DNA from: Tubiluchus corallicola
Taxonomy: Eukaryota > Priapulida > Priapulimorpha > Priapulimorphida > Tubiluchidae
Direction: 5' to 3'
DNA: 60,000 nt
NCBI GenBank assembly: GCA_030141605.1
Contig: JAQGDQ010000275.1
Coordinates: 126,001-186,000, forward strand
Below are positions 48,808-60,000 of this stretch, piece by piece. Positions within the stretch are counted from its first letter, which is position 1; every line of letters begins with the position of its first letter. Made by a program: the position numbers and the translations under genes. A model generated the notes under the pieces. It had not been told where the DNA came from, did not search any database, and saw only the letters and a list, made by a program, of their open reading frames with translations.

Positions 48808-49861
48808 TGTAATAATTTCAAAAAGAAATTGCTACAGCACAGTATTATTAATGAGTAGAACAGATACAGGCACATACTAACGCAAAAAATTGATAATTTC
48901 TCTTCGAAAATAAAACAGCATATTTTCGAAAAAGCAGACATATTTTTATGTTAAATCTACAACACTAGTTGATGTACCGACGAACGATAATACCAATCTA
49001 AACCCAACGTGAAGCCAAATTTTCTAATCTTGTAATAGAAATATGTACTTTAAACAGTATCGCGCTGACTGGTATAATCAAGTATTACATGAACAGGCAC
49101 GACAAATATGCATTGTAAGAAGATATTCCCCCTGGACACTTGTAACCCAGTTAGACTGGGGAATCATCCTCTCTTATTGATTAATAGACTGATTACACGT
49201 TACAGAATTGATTGCTTTTATCGCAACGTCAATTTAATGCCGGTAGAGATGAATTTTAATGATTTATGATTAACTATGTCGTTCAATGGGATATTCTATG
49301 TAGCCTGTGCAACATAAATGCATGCAGTGACATGGCGCTGCTAACGTATTTATGTTACATATACAAAGCCACAAAGCCACTTGGCTTGTGAGTTATGTGA
49401 TATAATTGCTTCAATGTAATTATACCAGAATTTTTCCTTATGATCGATTTTTTTATTCTTGATGGGAAGTAATGATTTAGAAGTAATTAAAGCATTTATT
49501 GATTATCTTGAAAAGGCGTTTTTAAGATACGATGGACAGTATATTATGTAATGCTCATATCATTGAAAATGAGGCCAAATAAACGACAATTTATTTTAAA
49601 TACTAATAATTAAACTTTTCATTTAAATAACTAAAATAACTAACTGGAAGATTTAATAAAATGTGTTTTATCAGTAATGGTTTTGTTGACCTGGAGTGTC
49701 ACTATATATCAAAATTGATATTGTATATATCTTGTTTTTTCTTGTATTGTATGCGTTTTTTGGTACTAATAAATATGAAATATATGTGATATAGATACGT
49801 TAGCTCAACATTAGGTGTTTCTATTATCGGTGCTTTTAAATCTAAGGCTAAAAAGTCATTG
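48808..49861. other. Intergenic spacer, nothing recognised
   Basis: No gene or family repeat found. The AT content rises toward the LINE at 49862. Confidence 0.35.
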
Positions 49862-50505
<644 letters not shown>

Positions 50506-51117
50506 CTCATGGCTTTTTAAATGTTTTTTATTATAAATAAGTCCAACATTGTTTTTCATGTTTTTGTTACTAAAACGTGGCGTTTGCATGCATTTTAAAT
50601 GACAATAAAATATTGAGATATATATTGTAATTGTTATTTCAGCTTTTTGAAACTTCGTAGCTGAATGTAGTTCGAAAAACAGGCGTTGCTAAAAGACAAA
50701 TTATTATGGGACTCTAAGCTTATAACTTCTTATTATATGCATGAAAACGTCTTGTGAGGGTCTGTGATGAAGACAATGTGCATACTAAATAAAGACAGCA
50801 TAGATTCGCTACCAAGAAGTATAAATACAGGGAGCTTAAAAAAAAAATGCGCTGACAAATGTTATACGGCTAACAATATTACTTTCAATTTGTTATTATT
50901 ACATATTATTATTTTGTGATTCTCCTAGTTGAATTGGGCATGTAAATTTTATTCTTTAAGCAAATAAAAGTGGTAACTATATGATTTGTTTACCTTCAGA
51001 AATCAGTTTTAAATTAAGATTCAGTAAATTTGCAAACAGAATTTTAACCATCATGTACCAATGATTAGTCACGTGGCTCACATTGCTATTTGTGACCCGT
51101 TTTCGTCTTTTTTGCAG
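50506..51117. other. Intergenic spacer, nothing recognised
   Basis: AT-rich. It ends in a pyrimidine-rich stretch GTCTTTTTTGCAG at 51105-51117 that would make a good 3' splice site. Confidence 0.35.
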
Positions 51118-51338
51118 CTATGTTACTGAAAACGTATGCTCAAAAAAAATTGGCTCATAATTCGACGCCTCTACGTAATGATATTTTAAATAATTATTAT
51201 AAGAAAATTCCTGTTGATATTAAAAGTAAAGTTTGCGTTCTAAAAGTAATGATTGATTTGCGTGGAAATATACTCTACTGTGATGTGCTTGAGTCAAATG
51301 ATGACGACTGCATTATTAATGAAATATGTGTTAACTAG
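51118..51338 (+). other. Candidate terminal exon of unknown origin (72 codons)
   Basis: A frame that opens two bases after the splice-acceptor-like TTTTTTGCAG and runs to TAG at 51336-51338. It encodes a basic then acidic peptide (for example KVMIDLRGNILYCDVLESND). It is not made of repeats, and its composition is compatible with coding. I recognise no family, and no upstream exon was found in the window. It could equally be transposon debris or chance. Confidence 0.2.
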
Positions 51339-51397
51339 TGTGTGATTTTTTTATTTACGTGTTCTCTAGACGTAACGTTTTTAACATTTTTATGTAC

Positions 51398-52595
51398 AGT
51401 AGTACAGTATATAGTGTAGTGTAGTGTAGTGTAGTGTAGTGTAGTGTAGTGTAGTGTAGTGTAGTGTAGTGTAGTGTAGTGTAGTGTAGTGTAGTGTAGT
51501 GTAGTGTAGTCTAGTCTAGTCTAGTCTAGTGTAGTCTAGTCTAGTCTAGTCTAGTCTAGTCTAGTCTAGTCTAGTCTAGTCTAGTCTAGTCTAGTATAGT
51601 ATAGTCTAGTATAGTATAGTATAGTATAGTATAGTATAGTATAGTATAGTATAGTATAGTATAGTATAGTATAGTATAGTATAGTATAGTACAGTACAGT
51701 ACAGTACAGTACAGTACAGTACAGTACAGTACAGTACAGTACAGTACAGTACAGTACAGTACAGTACAGTACAGTACAGTACAGTACAGTACAGTACAGT
51801 ACAGTACAGAACAGTACAGTACAGTACAGTACAGTACAGTACAGTACAGTACAGTACAGTACAGTACAGTACAGTACAGTACAGTACAGTACAGTACAGT
51901 ACAGTACAGTACAGTACAGTACAGTACAGTACAGTACAGTACAGTACAGTACAGTACAGTACAGTACAGTATAGTATAGTATAACATAGTATAGCATAAT
52001 ATAGCATAGCATAGTATAGCATAGAATAGTATAGTATAGTATAGCATAGTGTAGTGCAGTGTAGTATAATGTAGTGTAGTGTAGTGTAGTATAGTGTAGT
52101 GTAGTGTAGTGTAGTGTAGTGTAGTGTAGTGTAGTGTAGTGTAGTGTAGTGTAGTGTAGTGTAGTGTAGTGTAGTGTTGTGTAGTGTAGTGTAGTGTAGT
52201 GTAGTGTAGTGTAGTGTAGTGTAGTGTAGTGTAGTGTAGTGTAGTGTAGTGTAGTGTAGTGTAGTGTAGTGTAGTGTAGTGTAGTGTAGTGTAGTACAGT
52301 ACAGTACAGTAAAGTAAAGTAAAGTAAAGTAAAGTATAGTATAGTATAGTATAGTATAGTATAGTATAGTATAGCATAGCATAGCATAGCATAGCATAGC
52401 ATAGCAGAGCAGAGCAGAGCAGAGCAGAGCAGAGCAGAGCAGAGCAGAGCAGAGTAGAGTAGAGTAGAGTAGAGGAGAGGAGAGGAGAGAGGAGAGGAGA
52501 GGAGAGGAGAGGAGAGGAGAGTAGAGTAGAGTAGAGTAGAGCAGAGCAGAGCAGAGTAGAGTAGAGCACAGCAGAGCAGGAGTGTAGTGTAGTGT
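51398..52595. repeat. 1.2-kb mosaic pentanucleotide array
   Basis: Homogeneous blocks of five-base units, in order: GTAGT (to about 51508), CTAGT, ATAGT, ACAGT (about 51690-51970), ATAGT/ATAGC, GTAGT (about 52046-52293), ACAGT, AAAGT, ATAGT, ATAGC, AGAGC, AGAGT, AGAGG, AGAGT, AGAGC and again GTAGT. Almost every block differs from the next by one base, and the five-base register is kept apart from a slip near 52488. On the minus strand all three frames are open for more than 260 codons (LYCTV and HYTTL patterns) simply because no unit makes a stop there. Confidence 0.97.
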
Positions 52596-53500
52596 AGTTA
52601 GTTTTTTGTAGTGTTACCTTTCATTTTACAACAATTTAAAACACAAATGTACGCACACTTACAGTAAAATAAAAGTCACTCGATCGACAGAGTTACGAGA
52701 CACCTTAAAAATCATTAAAAGCAATCATTTTACATATAATTTAAAACAGTCATTAAACAAACATTAAAACACATCATTACACTAGTTAAAAAATTTTCTT
52801 TTTTCCAGCACTAGGTGGCAGGTTCTGGCGCATTCTTTTAAACAAATATCACCTGACAGTATCTGACATAATTTATCATTATCGTTGAAAAAATTATCAA
52901 ATAGGTGTGCTATATAATATGATATTATTTGTACGCCATTATGATGTTTGTAATGCAGAAATCCAGGTTCCACGTTTTATTACGATTGTGTGCCATGGAA
53001 GACATGAACGAGCTAAATCCTCCAGCAGGTCACTTCTTTTCATCCATCCAGTAGTAGTACATAATACTAAATTAAAATGAAAACGTTGTAAACACACAAA
53101 GTATTTAAAGCACAAGGAAACCGTCCACTTGCACAAAGCTTAAAAATTCGTCGTGAAATTTTAAACCTCTTACGTACCGCCTTTTTGCATATAAGACTCG
53201 TGTCGGCAGAAACGCTGCATAAAAACGTGTAAATTTAAACTCCCACGATGACCGTTAGGCGCAGCCATTTTGACGAGTAATTTGAAACAAGTTTTGATAA
53301 CATTGCGTAAAGTTTGAAAAAAAAATCAGAGCATTCGTAGCACACATATCACTAACTGAGTAAAATTTTAAATTACTGTAATTTAAATTAATTTAAGTTA
53401 AAAACAAGTTTTTTGGTTACTGAGTGGTGCACCCTGGAGTGTGCGTCAGCGACATTTTACCAATTGGTGAAAGCATTTTAAATAATTAATAATTTTCATT
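52596..53500 (-). other. Possible decayed retrotransposon remnant
   Basis: Two overlapping minus-strand frames (52939-53136 and 52782-52973) of ordinary composition read on into one another with a frame change: SCLPWHTIVIKRGTWISALQ, then HLFDNFFNDNDKLCQILSGD and CHLVLEKRK. The pattern is reminiscent of a retroelement C-terminus, but I cannot match it to a named family. Downstream in that orientation the DNA is A/T-rich and meets the pentamer array. Confidence 0.22.
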
Positions 53501-54325
53501 TCTAGTTACACGAGTCTTTCAAACAGGTAAGCGAAATGCTAAGTAACATAACTTTGCATGGAAAGTGTTTTAGGACATAGTTTAACATTTCCTTTTCTTT
53601 CCCTGATTTACGTTGCTCGTGTGTTACATCATGTAATGGCGCGGCCGGAACAGTACCATGGTATTGCGGGGAATTTAAAATGGAAACAAAAACAAAAAAT
53701 CCTTTTAACACAAGTACGATATACGCACAAAACTGCTATAAAGTAATATAGTTTTTAAGGCGATTTTTTTGAAACCTACTTCAGGTACTCCTTTTCTTGT
53801 CCTTTAAGACAATTTACAAAAACTATCTACAAATAACCACACTTCTATGGCATTGTTTCTTTAGGAACACCCTGTACCCTCACACAGTTGGAACTGTTTT
53901 GACCGTAGCGTTTCCAAATCTTCAAGATCGCTATTTTTACGACTTTTACCTTCTATATCCTCAAACTCTATTCCTACTGACTATCTTGTTCTGGAGAATT
54001 TTGATTTTGCCTCTGTCAGAAACTGTAGCGTTTGATTTCTTGGAAACAGCATTCTCGTCGCTAATGCCGCTGCCGTGCATAATGCACCAGACAGTTATAA
54101 TAAACGATTCAAGATTTTTATACCATCAAAAAGCAGTAAAACGAGTATTTCGCTGATCCCATGAAATCGATTCGGAAGACCTGAACTCATTATTTAGCAA
54201 TTCTGATTCTCGTATCTGGATATAATAAGCAGAAGTGGTTCAAAATTTCGTACGCGATCGCGCGTTGTTGAAAAAGAAAAACAAGAGACCATTGAAGTAA
54301 CTGGGTGGAATGCGTACGAGAAACA
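53501..54325. other. Intergenic spacer, nothing recognised
   Basis: A 119-codon + frame at 53797-54156 (rich in Phe and Leu) has no recognisable motif. No splice or start evidence supports it. Confidence 0.3.
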
Positions 54326-55587
<1,262 letters not shown>

Positions 55588-55634
55588 GAAGCGTACCTGC
55601 TTGGAGCTACAATGAACACTTCAAGTAACTAGTA

Positions 55635-55857
55635 AGTGTATTCAGACCAGTGAGCCAAAGTTGCAAAACTTGCTGCGAGTTACTCTCAAACAGTAACCGC
55701 AGACTGACACTCGCCGAGGCGCTTCACTAGACATTCAATCAACTAACTCACAACAACAGTTGGAGAGTTTGCAATTTTTACCAACAATAACACGCGAATC
55801 AGTTTAGAACTGCGAGTTTGCTGTCAGAGAAAACTCGACAGTCTAAACGTGCCGTAA
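55635..55857. mobile_element. Short inverted-repeat element (GTTTAGACT family), copy 2
   Basis: About 223 bp. The left end ATTCAGACCAGTGAGCCAAA is degenerate. The right end, inverted, reads TTACGGCACGTTTAGACTGT followed by CGAGTTTTCTCTGACAGC. The interior shares TTGCTGCGAGTTACTC and GCGAGTTTGCTGTC with copy 1. It sits about 50 bp beyond the Harbinger-like element. No coding capacity. Confidence 0.6.
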
Positions 55858-56481
55858 TGTACATTATTTAATCATTCAACATTCTCATATAGTGACCAAC
55901 AATTACTGAAGAATCATCATGACAAACATCCTTTAAATGATTAAACTGTAACTGTTTTACTAACTTGAATACAAAACCATAAAAAAACATGGCGCCATCT
56001 GTGGACAGATTTGCAACAACAGCAAGAGATGTTTCCACCTTTAACCCACCGTAGGCTGAGCTTGATGCCTAAGCGATAGCATAGACGTGACTGCGGTATG
56101 TAAAGCGACCAGAGTTTAACTTTTAGCGTTTTGCAATTTTTTGCAATTGAGGATGGTAAATGGAGTGCAGCGTGGCATATCTTGCTCATAAGACACAATG
56201 AAGCTGAAGTAAATCAGCGTTGAGCTGCCAATAGGATATTAAACGCTCATAAACTGTCAAGTATCTTGACACGAGAGTCATTGAAAGAGAGCATAGGATG
56301 CATACTAATAAGTACCAGTCGATAACGAGGGGCAGTTTTATAGTGGGAGCTGGTGAGGGGATGAACTAAGTGCTAACTGTTGAACAGCACGGGGCTTACA
56401 CGGTCCATGTTGTGAATAGCGGGAAATTAGTCCAAATGCACAACTATGACTATAATATGATAACCAAAAGTTTACATTTCA
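55858..56481. other. Intergenic spacer, nothing recognised
   Basis: An 85-codon minus-strand frame at 55941-56198 is Cys-rich in part (SCCCCKSV) but has no known domain. Confidence 0.3.
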
Positions 56482-57092
56482 TTAAAGGAAGACAGGATAA
56501 TTTTTCATATACTAACCCATTTTTAAGTCCGAAAGAGTTTACATTTTAACACAATTAATACTGCAAAAGCGTTTCTGATAATTAAATAATAGACTAAAAA
56601 TTTAATTAACGGCGGGCGAACCTAACTATTAATGACATCACAAACAAACATAATTTTCAACAGCAAAAATAAACTACAAGGGTGTTGCACGTGTTTGCGA
56701 AAGCGAAAATTGAAATACAGTGCTACTATAAGTTATTCAGTGTGTTGAATACTAAAACTAGGCAAATTTTAAGATAAAAATTCAAATTTCAAATTTACCG
56801 CTGTCATCACACATGAGCTGTCGAACGTGTGTAGTTTGTCACAAACTAACACACCTAAACTGAGAGGTACAGCACCTGTTTTTTTGTGCAATGCGTTTCC
56901 GAAATGTAACAAGTGAATAGCGAAATGCATGTGACAGCGAGGAACAAGTGGCGCAAACGTGAAATTGTGTTTGTGTGGTAGTAATATTTCTTTCACGTAA
57001 GTCATTTCTGAAAAAGTAGTATGTTTCCTTTCAATATTTTAGAGTAGATTGCTTTGACCTACAGTTTAAGATTGGGTCCGGTTTTCCTTTAA
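56482..57092 (+). mobile_element. TTAA-flanked non-autonomous DNA element, best-preserved termini
   Basis: About 611 bp with TTAA at both ends (56482-56485 and 57089-57092). TTAAAGGAAGACAGGA on the left pairs with TCCGGTTTTCCTTTAA on the right at 14 of 16 positions, the best TIR match of all copies. The ACGTGAAA/TTTCACGT hairpin arms are at about 56958-56999. A short deletion removes GCGCTAGTGCCCGTCTA-type sequence near 56908. Confidence 0.82.
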
Positions 57093-57473
57093 GAACTCTT
57101 GCTATCTTGTGCGTACGCAGTCGCAGTGATAACTCAAGAAGGAACTGTTTGGCATTCTGATCAAAGCATTGTATTTGTAATCCTAAAACCCCTTGTTCAA
57201 ATAAGTTCAAATATTTACAGGTTTTACTGTGAAACCTGTAGATGTTCACATTGTGCGTATAGTCTTGTCAACCTAAATAACGGATAACTACATGATTCTG
57301 ACTTGATTGCAGTCACAATTTTCACTTCCTAGTCGTTACATTTTATTTAATTGTATATTTTAAAGTGTAATTGTATGTGAACTTCATATGATTTTGCTTT
57401 GTATGTATAGTAGCTTCAGCTAATTTCTCTGTTTTAAACATCGACGATAAATAAAGTGTCTTATCTTATCTTA
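57093..57473 (+). mobile_element. LINE 3'-UTR-like end with (TTATC)n tail
   Basis: AT-rich non-coding DNA ends GACGATAAATAAAGTGTCTT and then ATCTTATCTTA, an AATAAA followed by a pentamer tail. The layout is that of CR1-like LINE 3' ends. No RT remnant was recognised before the preceding TTAA element. Confidence 0.4.
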
Positions 57474-57715
57474 AATTTATGCCGAGTCCCAACTTTTCCA
57501 TATTTTCTCTTATTCTGAAGTCGAATTTTTCGCTCAAAAAGTTAACACTAACACTTTAGCTAATTCTACCAATACATGACGATCTTGAAAACATTGAAAT
57601 TAATAACCATTTAAATAATCAATAATGTTTAATCGTTATTTTAAACTAAGTAATAATCGAATATCGAATCATGTAATCGAATATAAAATAATTCGGTTAA
57701 GTTTTGATTCAAAAT

Positions 57716-58055
57716 TTAAGGCAAAACCGGACATGCACAAAAACAGGTGCTGTACCTCTCAGTTCATGTCTTAGTTTGTGACGAATTGCACACATTCGAC
57801 AACTCATGCGTGAGCACAGCGATAAATTTGAAATTTGAATTTTTATCTTAAACCTTGCCTAGTTTTAATACAACCTACACTGAATATCTTACATTAGCGC
57901 TGTACTTCAACTTTCTCTTTCGCAAACACGTGCAAAACGCTCGTGGAATATTTTTGCTGTTGAAAATAATGTTAGTTTGTGATGCCATCAATAACTGGGC
58001 TCGCTCACCTTTAATTAAAATTTTTAATTTATTGTTTAATCATCAGAAAAGTATT
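57716..58055 (-). mobile_element. Truncated TTAA-type element, minus orientation
   Basis: Starts TTAAGGCAAAACCGGACATG. After about 20 bp it jumps to CAAAAACAGGTGCTGTACCT, skipping about 200 bp of the family interior. It then follows the family in reverse to ATCATCAGAAAAGTATTA near 58055, where a hairpin-forming sequence takes over. The far TTAA end is missing. Confidence 0.65.
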
Positions 58056-58128
58056 AGTAAGCGTATATGCTTCAATAGTGTGATACTTTGACAAAGCATC
58101 ATCCTATTGAAAGATATACGCTTACTAA
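58054..58128. repeat. Perfectly placed hairpin (arms about 25 bp) at the broken end of the element
   Basis: The left arm 58056-58078 and right arm 58104-58126 pair at 21 of 23 positions (AGTAAGCGTATAT... against ...ATATACGCTTACT), with two more bases matching outside, around a loop of about 25 bases. It could be a foldback insertion that removed the end of the TTAA element. Confidence 0.65.
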
Positions 58129-58227
58129 AGACACAACCCCAGTAACACAGTAATTCCTGCACAAAGTTACAGCCCAGGAAGAGTGACGCTGAACTTCAAC
58201 GAAATGGAGGAAAGCTGAAAAAAATCT
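58129..58227 (-). mobile_element. Body of a tRNA-derived SINE
   Basis: Sequence downstream of the tRNA-like head on the minus strand, including GTTGAAGTTCAGCGTCACTC. It has no second copy in the window, so the limits are uncertain. Confidence 0.3.
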
Positions 58228-58301
58228 GAGTTGGTCTGGATTTGAACCGGAGACCCGTGGGCTTATAACACAAATGCTGTGACCACTAGTTCACGTAACT
58301 C
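58228..58301 (-). repeat. tRNA-like sequence (74 nt), probable SINE head
   Basis: On the minus strand GAGTTAC...CCAACTC forms five of seven acceptor pairs. ACTAGTGGTCACAGC stands in for the D arm and A box. TCCGG-TTCAAAT-CCAGA gives a T arm with four of five pairs and a good B box (GGTTCAAATCC). The anticodon arm is poor, so no amino acid can be assigned and it is unlikely to be a working tRNA. A tRNA-derived SINE is the best reading. Confidence 0.55.
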
Positions 58302-58592
58302 TTGTAAGTCATGCTGAATTTAAATCAATCCCAATAGCTTACAAAGTAATTCGGTATTTTCAAGTGTTAATCTAGTCACACTAGTGGACTAACTAATTAG
58401 AATATTGTTTAGTAAATAATTTAGAGAGACTATGTTAACGTAAACCAAATTAATTATTTATAAATAATCTTATTTTAAAGATTTCCGACGGAAATAATAT
58501 TATAATGCGTTTGTTTTCTGCAAACGACAAGTTTTACACTTAAAGCATTTTATGCCTTTTCGATTTCTACACAAAAGCCATAACTGATAAGC
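58302..58592. other. Intergenic spacer, nothing recognised
   Basis: AT-rich. No feature. Confidence 0.3.
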
Positions 58593-58795
58593 ATAGTGAT
58601 GATGATCATGATGATAATAATAATATGATAATAATAATGATGATGATGATGATGATAATAATAATATTAATAATAATAATAATAATAAGATGATGATCAT
58701 GATGATAATAATAATATCATGATGATAATAATAATAATAACAATAATAATAATAATAATAATCATTGTAACAACAACAACAACAACAACAACAAT
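58593..58795. repeat. Mixed (GAT)/(AAT)/(CAA) trinucleotide tract
   Basis: Blocks of GATGAT, AATAAT and ATCATGATGATAAT repeated with interruptions, ending in (CAA)n at about 58769-58793. A segment GATGATCATGATGATAATAA occurs twice (about 58599 and 58690). Confidence 0.9.
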
Positions 58796-58942
58796 CTTTA
58801 TTTAAAGTTGACTTTAAATTCAACACAAGCTGCCAACTGTAAATAACAAATCTAAAATACATAACAGAGATTATTATACCCTATATTTACCCTAAATACC
58901 ACGCGCCAGACAGGGCAACAGCACGTACAATTTTCAAAGTCT

Positions 58943-59009
58943 CTGGTATCGTAGTATAGAACTCATGACCACCCAGAGCAAAACGGATACATTACCACTA
59001 GACTATACC
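58943..59009 (-). repeat. Degenerate tRNA-like sequence
   Basis: On the minus strand GGTATAGTCTAGTGGTAATG looks like a tRNA 5' half with A box, and the 3' end GATACC can pair with GGTATAG over five bases. The T arm (GAGTTCTA) is poor. Probably a decayed tRNA or SINE relic. Confidence 0.35.
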
Positions 59010-59936
59010 GTCTGGTATATAATCTATTGAGACATAAATTGACATCTATCGACGAAAATCGCAATACTTTTACAAGCAAATGAACTTTTAACTCATTCGC
59101 GCACCCCTGTAGGAACCCTTAGTCTCGTCTCTGGGGAGATTTGAACGCCATTACTGTTGTTCAACTAACGTGTCAATTCTAAACTGTCTTTGCTAACCTT
59201 GCAACTAATTTTGATTAAGCGAGCAGACGTGAATGAACTCAAGAATTTTTACGAGTTGTGGATATACAGAGAAGTGAGGTTTTCTCAAAGTGCCGTTAAG
59301 AAAACTCTCATCTCTAGTCTTAATACTTAGCGTCAAGGAGTGTTAATAGCGTTAGAACAAGGAAAGAACATGTCAGTCACGAAAGAGCTTTATCAAGTAA
59401 AACTTGGAAAAATATAGCAAAGAAATTTGCAATGAACTGCCTATAAAGCATAAATTTAAAATATACTACTTCTAAATAGAAATTTCCAGGCGTGGTGGTG
59501 GCCGCCATTCACCTAAAAATCATGACGTAACTGGAAGACTTCGTGATTTTTCGTAAACGCGCGCTGCTTAAATTAATTCAAACTTCCGCAAAAATATTAC
59601 GAAATTGGCTATCTATTTTTTTGTAAAAATTTATTATACTTTTGCTGAGGATGACAATACGCTACTTTTCTTCAAGAATGACGTCATTGGAAGAAGAAAG
59701 AGCATTCAAAATGAGAGGGTCCAAGCATTAAGTGATCCAGACTTTAAATTGATTCTACTAATTACATGAGTAATTATATTCTTGCGTTTTTATTACTAAA
59801 TCCTTAAACCTCCTAGAAGACTTGACCTTTCCTTTAATGAGGGTTAAGCGAAGGGACACAGCGGGTTTTTAAAAATTAAGAAAAGGCGTCAAGGATACTT
59901 TTTTAGTCTCTCAAAAAAATCTAAAGGCCTCTTAAG
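59010..59936. other. Intergenic spacer, nothing firmly recognised
   Basis: A further B-box-like GGCGTTCAAATCTCCC on the minus strand near 59137-59152 hints at another SINE relic. No gene. Confidence 0.3.
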
Positions 59937-60000
59937 GTAATGGCGCGTTCAGACTAGCGAGTTTTCTCGCCAAGTAACTCGCAAAGTAGAGAGTAAAGCT
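59937..60000. mobile_element. Start of a third GTTTAGACT-family element, cut by the window end
   Basis: GGCGCGTTCAGACTAGCGAG and then TTTTCTCGCCAAGTAACTCG match the terminal and subterminal sequence of the copies at 22153 and 55635. The rest lies outside the window. Confidence 0.5.

Noticed and set aside
51581-52569. Three overlapping minus-strand frames of 263-327 codons
   Set aside because: All come from the pentanucleotide array, which lacks stop codons on that strand in every frame.
53797-54156. A 119-codon frame with hydrophobic composition as a membrane protein gene
   Set aside because: No recognisable family, and no start or splice context. Its Phe/Leu richness can come from T-rich DNA.

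Overview
The window is eukaryotic, metazoan-type DNA. It is AT-rich, gene-poor and crowded with microsatellites, minisatellites, short inverted-repeat transposons and 5'-truncated non-LTR retrotransposon (LINE) ends. It holds one protein-coding gene I can support. This is a vesicular inhibitory amino acid (GABA/glycine) transporter of the VGAT/VIAAT/unc-47 (SLC32) family on the + strand. It has a 273-bp first coding exon (7233-7505), a phase-0 intron of about 33.6 kb (7506-41120) and a 1182-bp last coding exon (41121-42302). The predicted protein is 484 residues. From memory of the family it looks closer to the protostome form than the vertebrate form, so the source is probably a protostome invertebrate, possibly a lophotrochozoan. 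I cannot name the species.

Layout. 1-7232: upstream DNA with a 5S-rRNA-like fragment, a degenerate TTAGGG-like block, a LINE relic, one TTAA-flanked element, a (GAT)n tract, an ACGTA-type CpG-rich array and then a GC-richer stretch that probably contains the promoter. 7506-41120: the intron. It carries three full-length TTAA elements and a fragment of a fourth, a Harbinger-like element, LINE tails, an inverted pair of (ATTCT)/(AGAAT) arrays, and minisatellites with 40-, 50-, 15-, 39- and 39-bp units. 42303-43430: probable 3' UTR. 43431-60000: no gene recognised. This part holds (AAC)n tracts, a 29/31-bp minisatellite, LINE 3' ends, a mosaic tetranucleotide array, a 1.2-kb mosaic pentanucleotide array, a complete Harbinger-like non-autonomous element of about 1.26 kb, three more TTAA elements and tRNA-like SINE material.

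The most interesting signals outside the gene are listed here. (1) A family of roughly 600-bp non-autonomous DNA elements bounded by TTAA, with imperfect terminal inverted repeats and an internal hairpin: eight copies or fragments in 60 kb. (2) A 1.2-kb pentanucleotide array made of homogenised blocks that mostly differ from their neighbours by one base. (3) A pattern in which LINE 3' ends carry microsatellite tails and seem to seed long arrays. (4) Two further inverted-repeat families. (5) Intronic arrays carrying splice-signal-like motifs in the sense orientation. Most long open frames in the window come from tandem repeats whose unit length or composition avoids stop codons; they are not genes. 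No identity scores or database comparisons were computed. Family assignments rest on reading the sequence and on recalled family motifs.
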